Shown here piece after piece: positions 53,661 to 64,000 of a stretch of 64,000 bases of DNA (position 1 is its first letter; every line of letters starts with the position of its first letter). The position numbers and the translations under genes are program-made. The DNA comes from Anniella stebbinsi (Eukaryota > Chordata > Lepidosauria > Squamata > Anniellidae). The notes beneath the pieces are model-generated. The model was given only the letters and a program-made list of their open reading frames with translations, had not been told where the DNA came from and searched no databases. The stretch lies in contig JARDYH010000005.1 of the NCBI GenBank assembly GCA_029215795.1, positions 38,508,001 through 38,572,000 on the forward strand. Reading direction: 5' to 3'.

Positions 53661-55390
53661 AATATAATAATTTTAAAAAGTAATATTTATTATATTTTTA
53701 TTGATGATTTAATTTGAACCCTGCCTTTTTACCAAGAAAAATGGCACTCAAGGTGGCTATGTCCTGCTCTTATATAGAGCTCCCAGTGCTCACCCGTTTA
53801 GCTTGCTAACCAGGTCTGCACCTGCCTAGCTTCAATAAAGCTACAGCATCTGGTGTTCTCAAGTTATGCACTGGCCCTCAGTACTCTCAGTTGTAAAGAT
53901 TTGGGCTGATACATCTGATTAACACAGCATTAATTTCCATGCACCATCCTTTGTGGCAAGGGTGCTCACACATCAGATGGCACATCCCTTTTCAATATGC
54001 ATTCAGCTTCTGGTACAGCAAAACTTAAGTCTGCGCCATAAAAGTGTAATCATGTTGTACCTTCTTGGGCAGGATTACACAAGTCTGACCTATGCTCCAT
54101 TTCTGACGTGTGCCCTATAGCCATCCACACCGCAGGTGGAGTTGGGAATTGTCTCTATGCAATTTTTCCCTGTGTTGCAACAATGTTCTTGATGAAGTGA
54201 CATTGCAGACAGTGCCTTGCTCATATATTGGGTTTGGATAGGTTACCACAAGGTGGGTTAACTTGGTTTGATTAAAAGTGAAGTCCTTACACCTAGCCCA
54301 ATTCCCCTTTGAGTCCAATGCAATGAATCAATCTGACGTTACTATTTCAGAACCACTTAATAGACACAGGAAATACTGAATGTATCAAGACTTTTCTGTA
54401 AAGTTATAGTCTCTGTCCTTGCAGTCTCCAAACATAAAGGGGTTGTTGTACTTAATATTCAGTTGGTCTCACTCTCCTGTTGAACACCAGGCGCTGCTCC
54501 AGCCAGTATCTTTCCATACAAGTCCTGACTTGCCAGACTCCTATTTGGATTTAATTTTTAAATTTACCAGGCAAAAAGATTGAGATACATGAAACTACTT
54601 AAAATTGAAGTTTAAACTATAAATATATTTACTTGGGAGACTTTCCAAAAGAAACATTCCAACCTGTAGGATCCTCTTTTTTTGTTTGCTTCTTTGGCAA
54701 TACAACAAAATGTGTTTTCAAAGTTGGCCCAAGAAGCATTTTTAAGAAATGTATTAAAGCGGATGTACTAAAAGAAATGCTTTTTCAGCGATACTGGCCT
54801 TCTGCTTGCACAAATTGAGTTCTATTCTTAGAAATAGTAAACATAATTTTAAAAGGGGGAGGAAAAAAATAAACCCGTCGTTTAGGCTTTGTGGTGCAGA
54901 AGAGGAGAAACAGAAACTTCTGAAATGATAAATGGATGACTATATTCTAGGTTGCTGCTCTAGTTTAGCATTATTCCCCCACCTTTTTTTTAATGCCATG
55001 TCTTTGAGAAGTCTGAATAGCTTTCGGTTTACAGTTGCATGTGTAAGGAAGTGTAGATGGCTGCATTCTATCATCATTACAGTAGTGTAGGATAGGTTGA
55101 CATTTTAAGACTCCAAGCAGCTAATTTGGATTTGCACTAGCAAAACAAAATATAGTTTGTTCTTCTTCCCGTACTATATTCTCCTTGTTCCTTGCAACCT
55201 TAAGTTGCTAGACAAAGAATAACATATACACACACACCCCTCCCCAAAAGCAAGCTTCCAGGCCAGGTTTCAAAAGACTTGACTCCCAAAATGACTGAAT
55301 TCCAGGGTCACAATCCAGCCAGAATGGCTCACTTTAAAACTCCACCGATTCCAATGGGAGAAGGGTCTGGAATAGGGCCACAAGATTATT
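53661..55390. other. Unclassified intronic sequence
   Basis: No element or exon recognised. Some AT-rich low-complexity DNA at 53660-53720. Confidence 0.4.
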
Positions 55391-55760
55391 AACTGGGACT
55401 GAACAGCTTGATCACATTACACCTATGCTTTGTCAACGGCACTGGCTCTCAGTCTGTTTTCATGCTCAGCTTAATTTTATTTATTTATTTATTTTATTAC
55501 GTTTGTATACTGCCCCATAGCCGAAGCTCTCCGGGCGGTTTACATAAGATTAAAACAATTAAAAACAATATACAAAAATTAAAACAGCTTAAGGTGCTGG
55601 TTTTAACTTTTTAAGGTTGAAATGGCTTGGAAGTCATCTCCCATATGTACTTACCGGAAGATCGAGACACTGGTTCGAGTACCCTCATCAAATTAAGCAA
55701 GGCACATAAACTACCAGTGAGAGGGCCTTTTTAGCAGTTTCTCTTTCCTTGTGAAACATA
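55391..55760 (+). mobile_element. L2/CR1-group LINE fragment interrupted by another LINE end
   Basis: The plus frame before the insert includes RLLTGTEQLDHITPML and HWLSVCF, the segment that precedes the C-terminus in this LINE group. After the insert it continues with KVLVLTF. The right end fades near 55760. Confidence 0.65.
55475..55584 (-). mobile_element. Short LINE 3' end inserted in a LINE, TSD CAGCTTAA
   Basis: An exact 8-bp duplication CAGCTTAA lies at 55467-55474 and 55585-55592. The 110-bp insert is the complement of AAACCGCCCGGAGAGCTTCG plus an (AAAT)n tail. It is a very short, strongly 5'-truncated LINE copy on the minus strand. Confidence 0.82.
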
Positions 55761-56340
55761 CTAGGTAGTGAATGATTCCAGTCATCCTTCTTACTTGTCC
55801 TTCAAGAGCCATGAAGTGAGCCTTGCTTGAGACCAGCCTGATTTTGTGCCTCAGTGCAAATTCCTCCAGACAGCTGAATTTTGCCTTGAGGTGCAAAAGT
55901 TAGGAAATCACCGATTATCATCCCTAACTATGGCCACGAGTGCAGAGACAAGGTGGCTAATGGCAATGGATGCTGTTTCATGGCCACGTATATATGAAGC
56001 CTTCAAGGCCCAGCAAGTATGTTTCTGAGGTGGTGTAAAGACATGGAATGCAAGGCCTTTCTGTAGAAAACCAGACAGACAAACATCCTGCCTGTATTTC
56101 CCTTGTCATATTTACATACTCATTTTTTTATAGCCAGCGAGACTGCCATCTGATTAGTTGAACGTTAGTTCATTAGAGTGTGAATTATAAATATTTGCTA
56201 AACTCTTGCCAGCTGAATTGTGTCTGTGGGGTAAATTAATTGGGAATATATTTTGCTTGCTGATTATTATAGACATAGTTATTTGCTAAAAGCGAAACCA
56301 CACATTACACTACTCCCAAAATTCCAGCCCTCACCCCACA
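55761..56340. other. Unclassified intronic sequence
   Basis: AT-rich and unique-looking at 56100-56290 (GTAAATTAATTGGGAATAT), a weak candidate for conserved noncoding DNA. Confidence 0.35.
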
Positions 56341-56346
56341 CCCAGT

Positions 56347-56348
56347 GT

Positions 56349-56387
<39 letters not shown>
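56347..56387 (+). repeat. (GT)n microsatellite
   Basis: About twenty GT units with one GA. Confidence 0.9.
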
Positions 56388-56388
<1 letters not shown>

Positions 56389-56509
56389 AAGTCTCAGTTG
56401 GCAGCAACTGTGATTTTTTTTCCTTCTTTTTTAAACTCTCTGAAGGGTGTGTGTGTCTGTGGTCCTGATCCAAATTGGGGTCCTGCAAGTAAAAAAAAAA
56501 AGATAAGCC

Positions 56510-56696
56510 TCAGCTACCTCCAGAATCAGAGGCAGTAAGCCTATATACACCAGTTGCTGGGGAACGTGGGTGGGAGGGTGCTGTTGCACCCGTGTCCTGC
56601 TTGTGGTTTCCTGGTCAACAGTTGGTTGGCCACTCTGTGAACAGAGTGTTGGACTAGATGGACCCTTGGTTTGATCCAGCAGGGCTCTTCTTATGT
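56510..56696 (+). mobile_element. CR1 LINE 3' end
   Basis: TATACACCAGTTGCTGGGGA, GTTGGACTAGATGGACCC and GATCCAGCAGGGCTCTTCTT, ending in TTATGTTATTAC. 3' UTR only. Confidence 0.8.
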
Positions 56697-57667
56697 TATT
56701 ACATGCTAAGTAGCTTTGTCCTGGTGTCTTTGCTATACCATTTCAGACAGTTCGTGGGATCGCACACGACTGAATATCCTTCCACATAGTTCTTCAAATA
56801 TAGAAAATCAAATCCCTGTAGATATAAAACTAGATATCAGGGAGAAATTAAGATGGAATACATCTCCCTGACATATGTTTTTTTTTAGAAGGAGAGTGTT
56901 TTGTTTTGTTTTGTTATGAAAATATATTCAAGCATCCAAGCCCCCATAGTTTAGGTTTACCACCTCACTGAGAACTAGTCTTAATTTCAACCGTAGGGGC
57001 AGGAACTGCCAAGCTACTGCTTTTTAGCTGCACAGATGGCAATGGAATCCACCACTAGTTTGCTGTCTTCTAGAATGGGAACTGCAGTTCACGCGGAGGA
57101 GCGAAACTCTATAATAGAGAAAAAGAAACAAAAATGCCAAGTGCAACACAGATGGCTCACTGCACTTCCATGGGGAGATGTAGCTCACACTTTCTTGCAG
57201 CCAAAGACTTATGGCTGATAGTGAGCAAAATCTAGTACAAATAGGAAGCAAGAGATGATTCTGCTAAATGCATGCTTATGCCCTTATTAAGATACTTCAT
57301 TATAAGGCTATCAGCAATGTGTTTTATTTGCATTTTTTTAAACTTAAATGAAAAACGAGCAAGAAAGACTTGTGTCAAAAGAAAAAAATGACACACTCCT
57401 ACCATAACTTGAATAGCCATTTTTGTTTTTAAAGCCAAGTTGCAAATAATTAAAAATGCTGGAAGCCAAATGTTTTAGGCCACAACTTGCTGAAAGTAGC
57501 CCTTTTGTCCTTTTTCTATAATGTTTAGTCATTTGAACCATATGATGTGATGGCATCACATGGAGAGTTTCCCTGTCCCTGGAAATGACAGCCATTGAAG
57601 TGTGAGGGATGGAGCTGCTGGGAAACCTGCAACACACTGATATCATGTTGCAGGGTTTGCATTACTA
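56697..57667. other. Unclassified intronic sequence
   Basis: No element or exon recognised. A TTTTGTTTTG run lies near 56900. Confidence 0.4.
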
Positions 57668-57745
57668 AGGTGGCAATCCTTTACACATATTCCTGGGCAT
57701 AAATCCTGTTGAACTCAAGGGGGGTTGTACAGGATTGCGGTGTAA
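57668..57745. repeat. Short dispersed repeat (same 80-bp family as 4619)
   Basis: GGCAATCCTTTACACATATTC, GTTGAACTCAAGGGG and ACAGGATTGCGGTGT. Confidence 0.65.
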
Positions 57746-57747
57746 AT

Positions 57748-57917
57748 GTTCCAGTATCAGAGGTAGTAAGCCTACATACACCAGTTGCCTGGGTACATGG
57801 GTGGGAGAGTGCTATTGCACGCATGTCCTGCTTGTGGGTTCCTGGTCGGGTGAATAGAGTGCTGGACTAGCTGGACCCTTGGTCCGATCCAGCAGGGCTC
57901 TTCTTATATTCTTACGG
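57748..57917 (+). mobile_element. CR1 LINE 3' end
   Basis: AGTAAGCCTACATACACCAG, AGTGCTGGACTAGCTGGACC and ATCCAGCAGGGCTCTTCTTA. Close relative of 56510-56696. Confidence 0.8.
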
Positions 57918-58104
57918 GATGGGGGGCAAAAGGAAGAAGAAGAGGAGGCCCCTGCTTTCAGTGGCACCCACACATAATGTTCAGACCTAGTCAGAAAATA
58001 CATCCAGCTCATTCTGACTTAAGGGCAGGCTTCTCTCCTTTCCCTTACTGAACATACAGACAAAGGTAAAAGGAAGTAGCAGCAGCTCGTACATCTCAGA
58101 AATC

Positions 58105-58180
58105 TTATTTACTCAGAAGTTTGGTTCAATTTGATTCAATGGGACTTCCATCCAGGTGTGCATGGGATTGCAGCCTTAGA
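58105..58180. repeat. Short dispersed repeat (80-bp family)
   Basis: TTTACTCAGAAGTTTGGTTC, CAATGGGACTTCCATCCAGG and GGGATTGCAGCCTTAG. Confidence 0.65.
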
Positions 58181-58483
58181 CTAGCCAGGGAGAAAAGGAA
58201 GTGTGTAGGAGATGCCGAGAGCATCAAGACAGCTTCAGGAGTGATGAAAGAAGTGCAGCTGTCCTCATAAACAGCCACGTGCACAATAGGCGACTGCCAC
58301 TGACAGCTCATCTCGTGGGAAGGGGATTGTGTATGAAGGCTACACAGGCTGGAGATGCAAGAAACTCTTCAGTTGGGATGAACAAACTCTACAGAAGGGG
58401 CCATGCTTGGGGACTGCTGTGTTTTTTTTTTTCACATCCAAAGTCACCCTTGGAGAAATGGGGCCTGGTGTTCTGCTCAAAAC

Positions 58484-58595
58484 AAGGGTGGGGAATGTGT
58501 GGCCCTCCCGAAGTTGGTGGACTGCATTGGCCAGCATAGCCAATGGTGAGGGATGATGAGAGTTGCAGTTCAACAACATCTGGAGGGTCACAACA
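58484..58595. repeat. Palindromic hAT-like MITE
   Basis: GGTGGGGAATGTGTGGCCCTC to GTTCAACAACATCTGGAGGG, centre CAGCATAGCCAATGGTGAGG. Confidence 0.7.
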
Positions 58596-58834
58596 TTCCT
58601 CATCAGCATTGCCTTTCACGGCTGAAGCTGTATCTTGTTAAGGGAAGAACCAATAAGCCACCCTGCACTTGATTTTCATGACAGTCCGGGGGGGGGGGGA
58701 TCTGTGGCAAATTCAAGAATCTGCACACTTCGCACCAGATGCTGATCTCAGCAAGGCCAGCATGCCACTGCTTTGAAATCTTTGCTATGATGTGGTTGGA
58801 ATGGTGCCCAGAGCCTATTAATGGAAGAATATCA
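58596..58834. other. Unclassified intronic sequence
   Basis: Poly-G run near 58688. Nothing else recognised. Confidence 0.4.
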
Positions 58835-59340
58835 TGTTAGTATTTAGAAGCACAACAGAAGAAAAGTTGAAATGGTAGAATTAATTATGCATTTACAGTC
58901 TTTATGGGCTCACTTCAAAGCTCAGATGGACACTGGGCATTGTTGATAATTTTGCAATGTGGAGAGAAAAGGCAGAAAATTTTTAAAAAGTATAAAACAA
59001 ATGATTATGATAGACCGAGAGTTCTTTGCATGCAATTTCTCCCTGTGCGCTCTCTGGGATTTTTTTAGATGTTCTTTGTTTTGCTGACTGACCACCTTGC
59101 ACAGATTATGTCTTTACTGGCCCAGCGAAGTATAGTGCAATATCTCAAGTGAAGCCTCTCAAACGCTCCAAGTTACTAGTTTATTTAATTAAAAAAGAGA
59201 GCATTTGCTTAAAGCTAGAAACAGGGCCAGCCTATACATGGGAGAACAGGAAATCTGTGTGGAGTGCTTGGTTGCTAGGGAAGAGAAATAAATGCATTAG
59301 TTCTGCTCGTAATGCATTAACCCAGCAGAGTTTATAGAGT
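58835..59340. promoter_or_regulatory. Candidate conserved noncoding block
   Basis: About 500 bp of unique-looking AT-rich DNA with AATTAATTATGCATTTA and TTTATTTAATTAA words and no transposon signature. Unverified; no alignment was possible here. Confidence 0.3.
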
Positions 59341-60025
59341 TGAAAGGAGGGGATTTCAGGGATGTCCAAGTATTTTCCAGTCTCAATTTTCAGGTTGAAG
59401 TTAGCTATTTTGGTAAGGGTTCAAATATTTCCTGAAAAACTATGTGAATATTCTCCTCTTTTCCCATGCTCTTTGGTGCTTCATTTTCCCCTCCTTCTTC
59501 TTTCTACTTCCAGGATTAGTCAACATGACTGGTCTCAAATATTCAGGGATCACATAGTGAAGAAGGCATTATTATACTACAGCCAATCAAATTCTGACCT
59601 CACTGAGAGCATGCGGAATCAACTGAAAGTGACAGCAAGAGAAGGCAATGTCAACAAAAAGGTGAAAAATGATTCTACAGTCGCTGAAATATCACTGAGG
59701 GAGAAAAGAAGCCATTTTCAACACTATGGAAAATGTTCGGGTAAACCTTTGAGTAGTTCTGACACACCCTAATGAATCTGGATTCAGAGGATGGCAGACT
59801 GGTTTATGATTTAATGAGACCATAATAAGGGGAAAGATCAGTTTGACGTCTCAGCAGCAACCACAGCAAACAAGCTACGTGTGATTCAAGCCTAAGTCAT
59901 CTAAGTCTGAATCAGCTCTTATAGTACATTTGTCTGCTGTGGAAGAGCGTGGGAGGTCTTCATTCGCCAAACACATGGTCAATGCAGTCAGAGCTCTCTA
60001 TACCGACCATTGGATAGGACAGTGA
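59341..60025. other. Unclassified intronic sequence
   Basis: The 136-codon frame at 59362-59772 has no domain or splice support and is probably chance. Confidence 0.4.
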
Positions 60026-60155
60026 TGGGGAATCTTTTTTCTGTTGGGGCCACATTACCTCAAGAGTAATCTGTCAGGCACCATAGGCTAGTGGTGGGTG
60101 AGGCTGAAGCCAGCAATAGGTGGGCTGAGAGCCAAAGTTGGTGGGCCACCCCTTT
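60026..60155. repeat. hAT-like repeat fragment (same family as 40985)
   Basis: GATGGGGAATCTTTT, GGCTAGTGGTGGGTGAGGC and GGCTGAGAGCCAAAG recall the ends and middle of the larger copies. Confidence 0.5.
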
Positions 60156-60338
60156 TCTTCGTATCTGTCACCCCCTTTTCTCTGTCTTCCTCTTCCCTCC
60201 TTTTCTCCTTGCCTAGTGGGCTTCTGGAGATTGCTCTTGCCTGGAGGGCTTTTGAAATTTGCTGAAGGCTTTTGAAATTAGGCCAAGGACCACTTTAAAC
60301 TATACTGCTGAGATATGTTCATGGACCTAATTCACCAA
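60156..60338. other. Unclassified intronic sequence
   Basis: Pyrimidine-rich, with a GGCTTTTGAAATT word repeated twice near 60250-60280. Confidence 0.4.
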
Positions 60339-60530
60339 TTATTATTATTTTTATTACATTTATATACCACCCCATAGCTGAAGCTCTCTGGGCGGTTTAC
60401 AAAAAATAAAAGACTGAACATTAAAAAGTCAATATACAAAATTTTAAAACATAAAACATAAAAACAGCTAATATTTAAAACATTTTAAACTTTAAGCCTG
60501 GCCAAAACTTTAGTTAAAAACCTCAACTTA
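60339..60530 (-). mobile_element. L2/CR1-group LINE 3' end
   Basis: ATTATTATTATTTTTATTAC is the tail. It is followed by ATACCACCCCATAGCTGAAG and CTCTGGGCGGTTTAC, the complement of the UTR at 53580-53660. Confidence 0.75.
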
Positions 60531-60999
60531 AGCTGTTAAAATGAGTTTTACTCTGTATGGCATCCTTTAGCCAGCATGGATTGCATCCAGCAAGGCAAAC
60601 TTCATACAGATACCTCTTGCTAAACTAAACCAATTATTTTTAAATATACCAGTTTTCCATTTATTTGTAAATTAAAGATAGTCATAATTCAGGAGCTGGA
60701 GTATTGAATTTGGGTTTAAATCCAAATCTAGCCATTGACCTACTGGGGCAAGAAGACCCTTTATCACTTCTGTATAATGGGAATAATTAACACCACAACA
60801 TTGTTATGAACAACATGGGCTATAAATGCTGTAATATGCTTTCCGTGCTATACAAATAAACATGATAAATAACAATGAATTCTATACATACAGACCTGCC
60901 TTGTGCTTGAATGAATTTTAATGGATTTCGGACATGCAGCTGAGCTGACTGTCCAGCAATGTTCAGCATCAGAATTTAGGATAATTTATATGAATCACA
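60531..60999. other. Unclassified intronic sequence
   Basis: No element or exon recognised. Confidence 0.4.
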
Positions 61000-61195
61000 T
61001 TTGTCTCACACCCTTCCTTTAAGGAGAGCAGGGTAACATACGCGGATTTTCCTGTTTTATCTTCACATCAGCCCTGTAAAATAAGCTAGCCTATGAGACA
61101 GTGACTTGTCCAAGGGCTCACAATTTTATGGCTGAATGGGAATTTTAAGCAATGTCTCCCCACTCCTAATCCAACAATCAATCCACTGCTATTTG
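61000..61195 (+). mobile_element. SINE-like dispersed repeat
   Basis: TTCACATCAGCCCTGTAAAA, AGACAGTGACTTGTCCAAGG and TCTCCCCACTCCTAATCC parallel the 30755-30940 repeat. More diverged. Confidence 0.5.
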
Positions 61196-62160
61196 GGATC
61201 TGCAACAGATTCAAATGAGATCAGATTTCTGCGAATACAACCTGGGATTTCTACAGCAGATTTTTCTGAATCATGCGAACTCGCGAACTGTTTTTTTTTA
61301 AAAAAAACTTTTGGGGGGGGATTTGCGTTAATGCACATTAGTGCAAATGTACATTTGCAAACAAATTAAATTCTCACACAGAAAATCCGATTCTGCCAAT
61401 AAGCAGATGACAGAAAGAAAGACACTTGACAATCTGCAAAACACAAATGGAATGGATTTCTAAAAATCCATACATCCAAACTGCAATACAAAATAAGAGT
61501 TATCTTTAGCCATTATTTTATTCTATCTTCATTTGGCCCTAGTCAAAATAGAATGTTATTGCCTATGAAAGGCTACCTAAGAATGCAGTGGGGATACCTC
61601 TTTCAACTGCTGGATAGAAGATGAAATTCATTCAGAACAGCATGGTAGAATTGGAGTCTTCTCTTTACATGTAGGCAGACAGTTTATGGTTAGTCTTGAA
61701 ACAAATATGACAACACTCACTGGGTCAAATTAATCCCAGCTCCAAGTTCACAGACTTTAATGGCTTCTAAACGTGGAATGGGTTTAGAAGTATTAAAAAA
61801 AACAACCTTACATGGTTTACAAAATCCAGCCCTTCAAATGCAAATTAATCTGTAAACAGCTGCATGTAGTCACAGCAGAGAATTGAAGGAAGAAACTCTT
61901 CACATCTACAGGAAAGGCTGAGATAGGTTCCTTACCAAAGTTTCATTTTCTTCATTCATTCTCAACAGGATATGTGTCATTCAGAGCAGTAAATTGGTCC
62001 AATCCTATGCTCCAGTTACACTGGTTGAAGAATACCAAGTAAGTATTTACATATTTTGAAGATACACTGGTGTTGGGGACTCTGTGCTAGCAATTACCAT
62101 TATGTTCGTAACACCTTACAACTTGTGTAATTGTCACAAATGGGCGGTGTTGGGAAAGAC
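61196..62160. other. Unclassified intronic sequence
   Basis: Poly-T, poly-A and poly-G runs lie at 61290-61321. No element or exon recognised. Confidence 0.4.
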
Positions 62161-62163
62161 TTA

Positions 62164-62311
62164 GGCCCTTTCCACACCATGTGTTTTGCCTGGGATAGCC
62201 CCTGGATATAGAGGGAGGGAGGGCGATCCTGGAAGTATCTAATACATACCAACGGAGCACAGGGACCAGCCAGGGGTCATTCCAGGCAAAATGCCTGGTG
62301 TGGAAAGGACC
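62164..62311. mobile_element. Short MITE GGCCCTTTCCACACCA, TSD TTA/TCA
   Basis: The 148-bp element has ends GGCCCTTTCCACACCA and TGGTGTGGAAAGGACC. Inner arms GTTTTGCCTGGGA/TCCAGGCAAAA also pair. Flanks TTA (62161-62163) and TCA (62312-62314) differ at one base. Confidence 0.65.
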
Positions 62312-64000
62312 TCAATAACCTAAACTGCCTCAGAACTCAGGTGCTGTAGCTGATGGTGGCATGTTATACCAGCAAAATAGGTGACACAACTTAAAACACT
62401 CCCTTTAAAGTCATTGGGCAGCCAAAATTCACTGCCTCCCCCCCCCCCCCCCCAACTCCTGGAGATTTGATGGAAATCCCTCTTTTCCACGTGTTTTTCA
62501 ATTCTTGACATCAGGGAATTCATCACAAATTGCTCTCTGGAGATCAAGTACTGCCAGCAATAATCTCCAGCCACAGTCTTCCTGCAGCTCGATAATTCAT
62601 AATTCTTTACTGTGCATGGGATACAAACACTCTTTTTCATCTTTACTGTTAAGATTTTATATGGAAAAAATAGACCCCATGTCATCCTGTGGGCTATTAA
62701 ATTTCAGCCATTAAAGATCAATTGCAAAACCTTTATTATCAATTACCTCTGTAATTTATAGTCTCTTTTATTATTCAAGACATGCTTTTTGGCCTGTACA
62801 AAAATGTATTTTGTACAGAAACACCCCTCTTCTCCATCTTTTCCTTGGGAAATGAAGCTTTGGGCACTTTACATATAAAATGTATAAAAAACATTTTCAA
62901 AACGCTTTTTTAAAGGTTAGAAAGGTTACATATTGTTTTTCCTCCCTCTCCACTCTTAACACCTCTCTCTCTCTCTCTCTCTCTCCTCTCTCTCTGGGTC
63001 CTGTTTCAAAAACTCTCAAAGTTTTTTCTATATATGGAAAACGTTCTACTCTTTTTCAAACCAGGATATAAAGTAAAAAAAAAAATAAAAAAAAAAAGTT
63101 TCCAATTTGATAAGTAACGATATGAAAAATATGTATCTTATTGCAGGAATGCTGTTGTGTTTACCTTGAATCAATATCTCCCACTTGATGATAAAGTAAC
63201 ACTGTTATTCTGGATTAATCCAGATGAATAGTACGCTTAGTTCTTTTCATAATCACTATCCTGAATTAAACTTGGCAGCATTCATATGATTGCCACACAT
63301 ACCTGCCCCAAAAATATGAACCACTATTAATTAAATTAACAGCATAGGTTTTCTGATGCATTGACACAGCATATTAAGAGAGGCAGGGGGGTCCTTTAAT
63401 CCTGTTGGTTTGCAAAGAAGCACAGCACCCTATTGAGTGTATTCCCTCCATAGCAACAGTAGCGGTGTTTCAAGAATTAGATTTCCACAATGCCCCTGAG
63501 CATCATTTGACGTCTTCATTGTTCCAGAGTATAAAAAAGTTCTCTAGCTAGGATAAATACGGAGAAGATAATATGAGACAATGCAGGGAGGAGAATAAAG
63601 ATTATTCTTTGGAATAATAGAAAGGTATGATTAGAAGAAATATGCTAACATGGTGCCAACACTGATACTGTATAAATATTTAACGATCCTCTTACAGCAC
63701 TCTAGCTGCATTCTAGGCTGTGGATGAAAAGACAAAACAAATATCTTGCCATTAAAATAGGCGACTTTTTAAATCTTGAGTTTCAGGCAGATTTTTTAGG
63801 CCACCAGCTGGGCTTCTTCACAGGAAGAGCTTCAGGCTGAGTTCTTTCTTGTGTATAATTTTACCAGCATCAGTGGGGTTAAGCCAAGGATGAATTTGTC
63901 CTTTTCAGTAAAGTGTAATTTTCTCCATGGTTAGTTATTAAATGCAATCAAGAGAAATGGCTGCCGCTTGCCATGTGCCGTGGAGGTCATTCCCCTTCCT
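62312..64000. other. Unclassified intronic sequence with poly-C and (CT)n
   Basis: A poly-C run lies near 62439-62456 and (CT)n near 62963-62995. The end of the window (63100-64000) is unique-looking AT-rich DNA without a recognised exon. Confidence 0.45.

Larger units (their letters stand above)
6488..64000 (-). other. CACNG4: CACNG4 intron 1 (partial)
   Basis: This is inferred from the exon acceptor at 6488-6490. No GC-rich exon encoding the TARP N-terminus (a DRGLQMLLT-like start and first membrane helix) was found on the minus strand up to 64000. A first intron of more than 57 kb agrees with the long first intron I recall in mammalian CACNG4. All features listed to the right are intronic on this reading. 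Confidence 0.75.

Noticed and set aside
59362..59772. 136-codon open frame
   Set aside because: No domain, membrane segment or splice support. It is probably a chance frame in intronic DNA.
1..64000. CRISPR array, bacterial operons, tRNA or rRNA genes
   Set aside because: None seen. Repeat classes, splice signals and composition are those of vertebrate nuclear DNA.

Overview
The window is vertebrate nuclear DNA, most likely from a squamate reptile (lizard or snake). The evidence is its repeats: CR1 3' ends with the usual closing words, L2/CR1-group LINEs with (ATT)n or (AAAT)n tails, a 5'-truncated L1, short direct-repeat-flanked LTRs, and many short inverted-repeat DNA elements. I inferred the organism from repeat style, not from a database match.

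The only protein-coding sequence I can support is one 84-bp exon on the minus strand at 6404-6487. It has a polypyrimidine tract plus CAG acceptor and a GTAAGT donor. It encodes the short loop segment of an AMPA-receptor auxiliary subunit (TARP), and its sequence fits CACNG4 (gamma-4) exon 2. The gene runs right to left, so exons 3-4 should lie left of base 1 and exon 1 right of base 64000. On that reading 1-6403 is part of intron 2 and 6488-64000 is part of intron 1.

The rest is intron filled with transposons, many nested. From left to right: CR1/L3 relics and two solo LTRs (2602-3206, 4852-5408); the exon; a cluster of palindromic MITEs (7592-11897), one split by a CpG-rich element at 10544-10899; an L2-like LINE fragment (about 14455-14935, minus); two 3-bp-TSD MITEs (15318-15462, 15623-16178); a solo LTR (19425-20062, minus); a MITE nested in a MITE with three tandem long hairpins (27651-28673); a possible conserved noncoding block (29180-29960); an L2-like LINE with a 562-codon open frame (35618-37452); a 4.2-kb L1 with an 18-bp target-site duplication (44118-48330); a solo LTR inside a hAT-like repeat (48732-49301); a second CpG-rich element (51428-51782); and LINE tails, CR1 tails and microsatellites to the end.

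No bacterial-type system, CRISPR array, tRNA or rRNA was seen. The least expected observation is that all four solo LTRs begin TGTCATG. In each, the ATG at LTR base 5 opens a short acidic reading frame, which is closed early in one copy. Other notable items are the triple-hairpin transposon, the CpG-rich MITE pair with an 18-nt perfect palindrome, and an L1 whose stop codon lies 2 bp from its target-site duplication.
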